From the NCBI GenBank assembly GCA_937998345.1, contig CALLDH010000022.1:1-37883 (forward strand): a DNA stretch of 37,883 nucleotides, read 5' to 3'. A program made the position numbers and the translations under genes. Shown in pieces: positions 37,616 to 37,883 of this stretch. The DNA is from an uncultured bacterium (GTDB taxonomy: Bacteria > Myxococcota_A > Polyangia > Polyangiales > Houyiibacteriaceae). Numbering within the stretch: the stretch's first letter is position 1; each line of letters starts with the position of its first letter. Under the pieces are notes generated by a model that had not been told where the DNA came from, made no database searches, and worked only from the letters and a program-made list of their open reading frames with translations.

Positions 37616-37883
37616 CTATGAGCGCAAATCGAAACGGTCGGCGTATGAAGCCCTACGCTCGTTCACTTCGTCCGGGCTGAGCCCGAACATATCGAGCGCA
37701 TATCGGTGTGTGCCGTGCTTTCCGCGTGGGCTGCCGTCGAGAAAGGTTCTCATTCGGTGGCGGACATCTTCCTCCCTAGACGAGGTCGTGCGCCGGAATA
37801 TCCGCGAGTTTGACCACCGACATCTCAGGAAGAAGGTCGGTTTCTGCGAGAAGAGTTCGCAGCACGACCTGGCCACGACGACG
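37616..37883 (-). pseudogene. C-terminal part of an unidentified protein, frameshifted near 37778 (open at right window edge)
   Basis: Frame from 37883 reads RRRGQVVLRTLLAETDLLPEMSVVKLADIPAHDLV*; dropping one nt joins it to REEDVRHRMRTFLDGSPRGKHGTHRYALDMFGLSPDEVNERRASYADRFDLRS*. Confidence 0.5.

Noticed and set aside
1-37883. CRISPR arrays, tRNA/rRNA genes, transposases, phage or defence modules
   Set aside because: No regularly spaced repeats, cloverleaf-like segments or transposase/integrase/restriction motifs were seen in intergenic regions or translations; a tRNAscan/CRISPR finder run was not possible

Overview
GC-rich (roughly 60-65 percent by eye), gene-dense chromosomal window. Gene content such as DUF4215/fibro-slime lipoproteins suggests a myxobacterial or deltaproteobacterial-like genome; this is inference. 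No rRNA, tRNA, CRISPR or transposase was recognised. Left part (1-8.5 kb): a methyltransferase/MmgE-PrpD fragment junction, a flippase, an amidohydrolase, an internally deleted cupin gene, a DUF4215/fibro-slime lipoprotein, a DUF1295 gene interrupted by one TAG, a HAD dehalogenase and a pseudouridine synthase. Middle (8.6-14.8 kb, + strand): a divergent EF-G paralogue, a D-aminoacylase-like amidohydrolase and cydAB. 14.8-30.0 kb (- strand): one co-directional block holding an Fe-S protein, AldB/ExaC-like aldehyde dehydrogenase, DUF779, a two-subunit 2-oxoacid:ferredoxin oxidoreductase, an unassigned 497-aa protein, and a V-type ATPase operon in the order B-D-I-K-E-DUF2764-A. Right part (30.2-37.9 kb): an EXPERA/TMEM97-like membrane protein, an MDR oxidoreductase, a class II aldolase, a FadL-like porin, a putative di-iron protein, MAPEG, an orphan 380-aa protein, an SDR and a frameshifted gene at the edge. 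Most notable points: the circularly permuted V-ATPase operon with Na+-type K-subunit ligands, its linkage to KorAB and the 497-aa protein, the EF-G paralogue with a degenerate G domain, the TMEM97-like protein, and four separately recognisable gene disruptions. Family calls come from reading the translations; no database searches were run.
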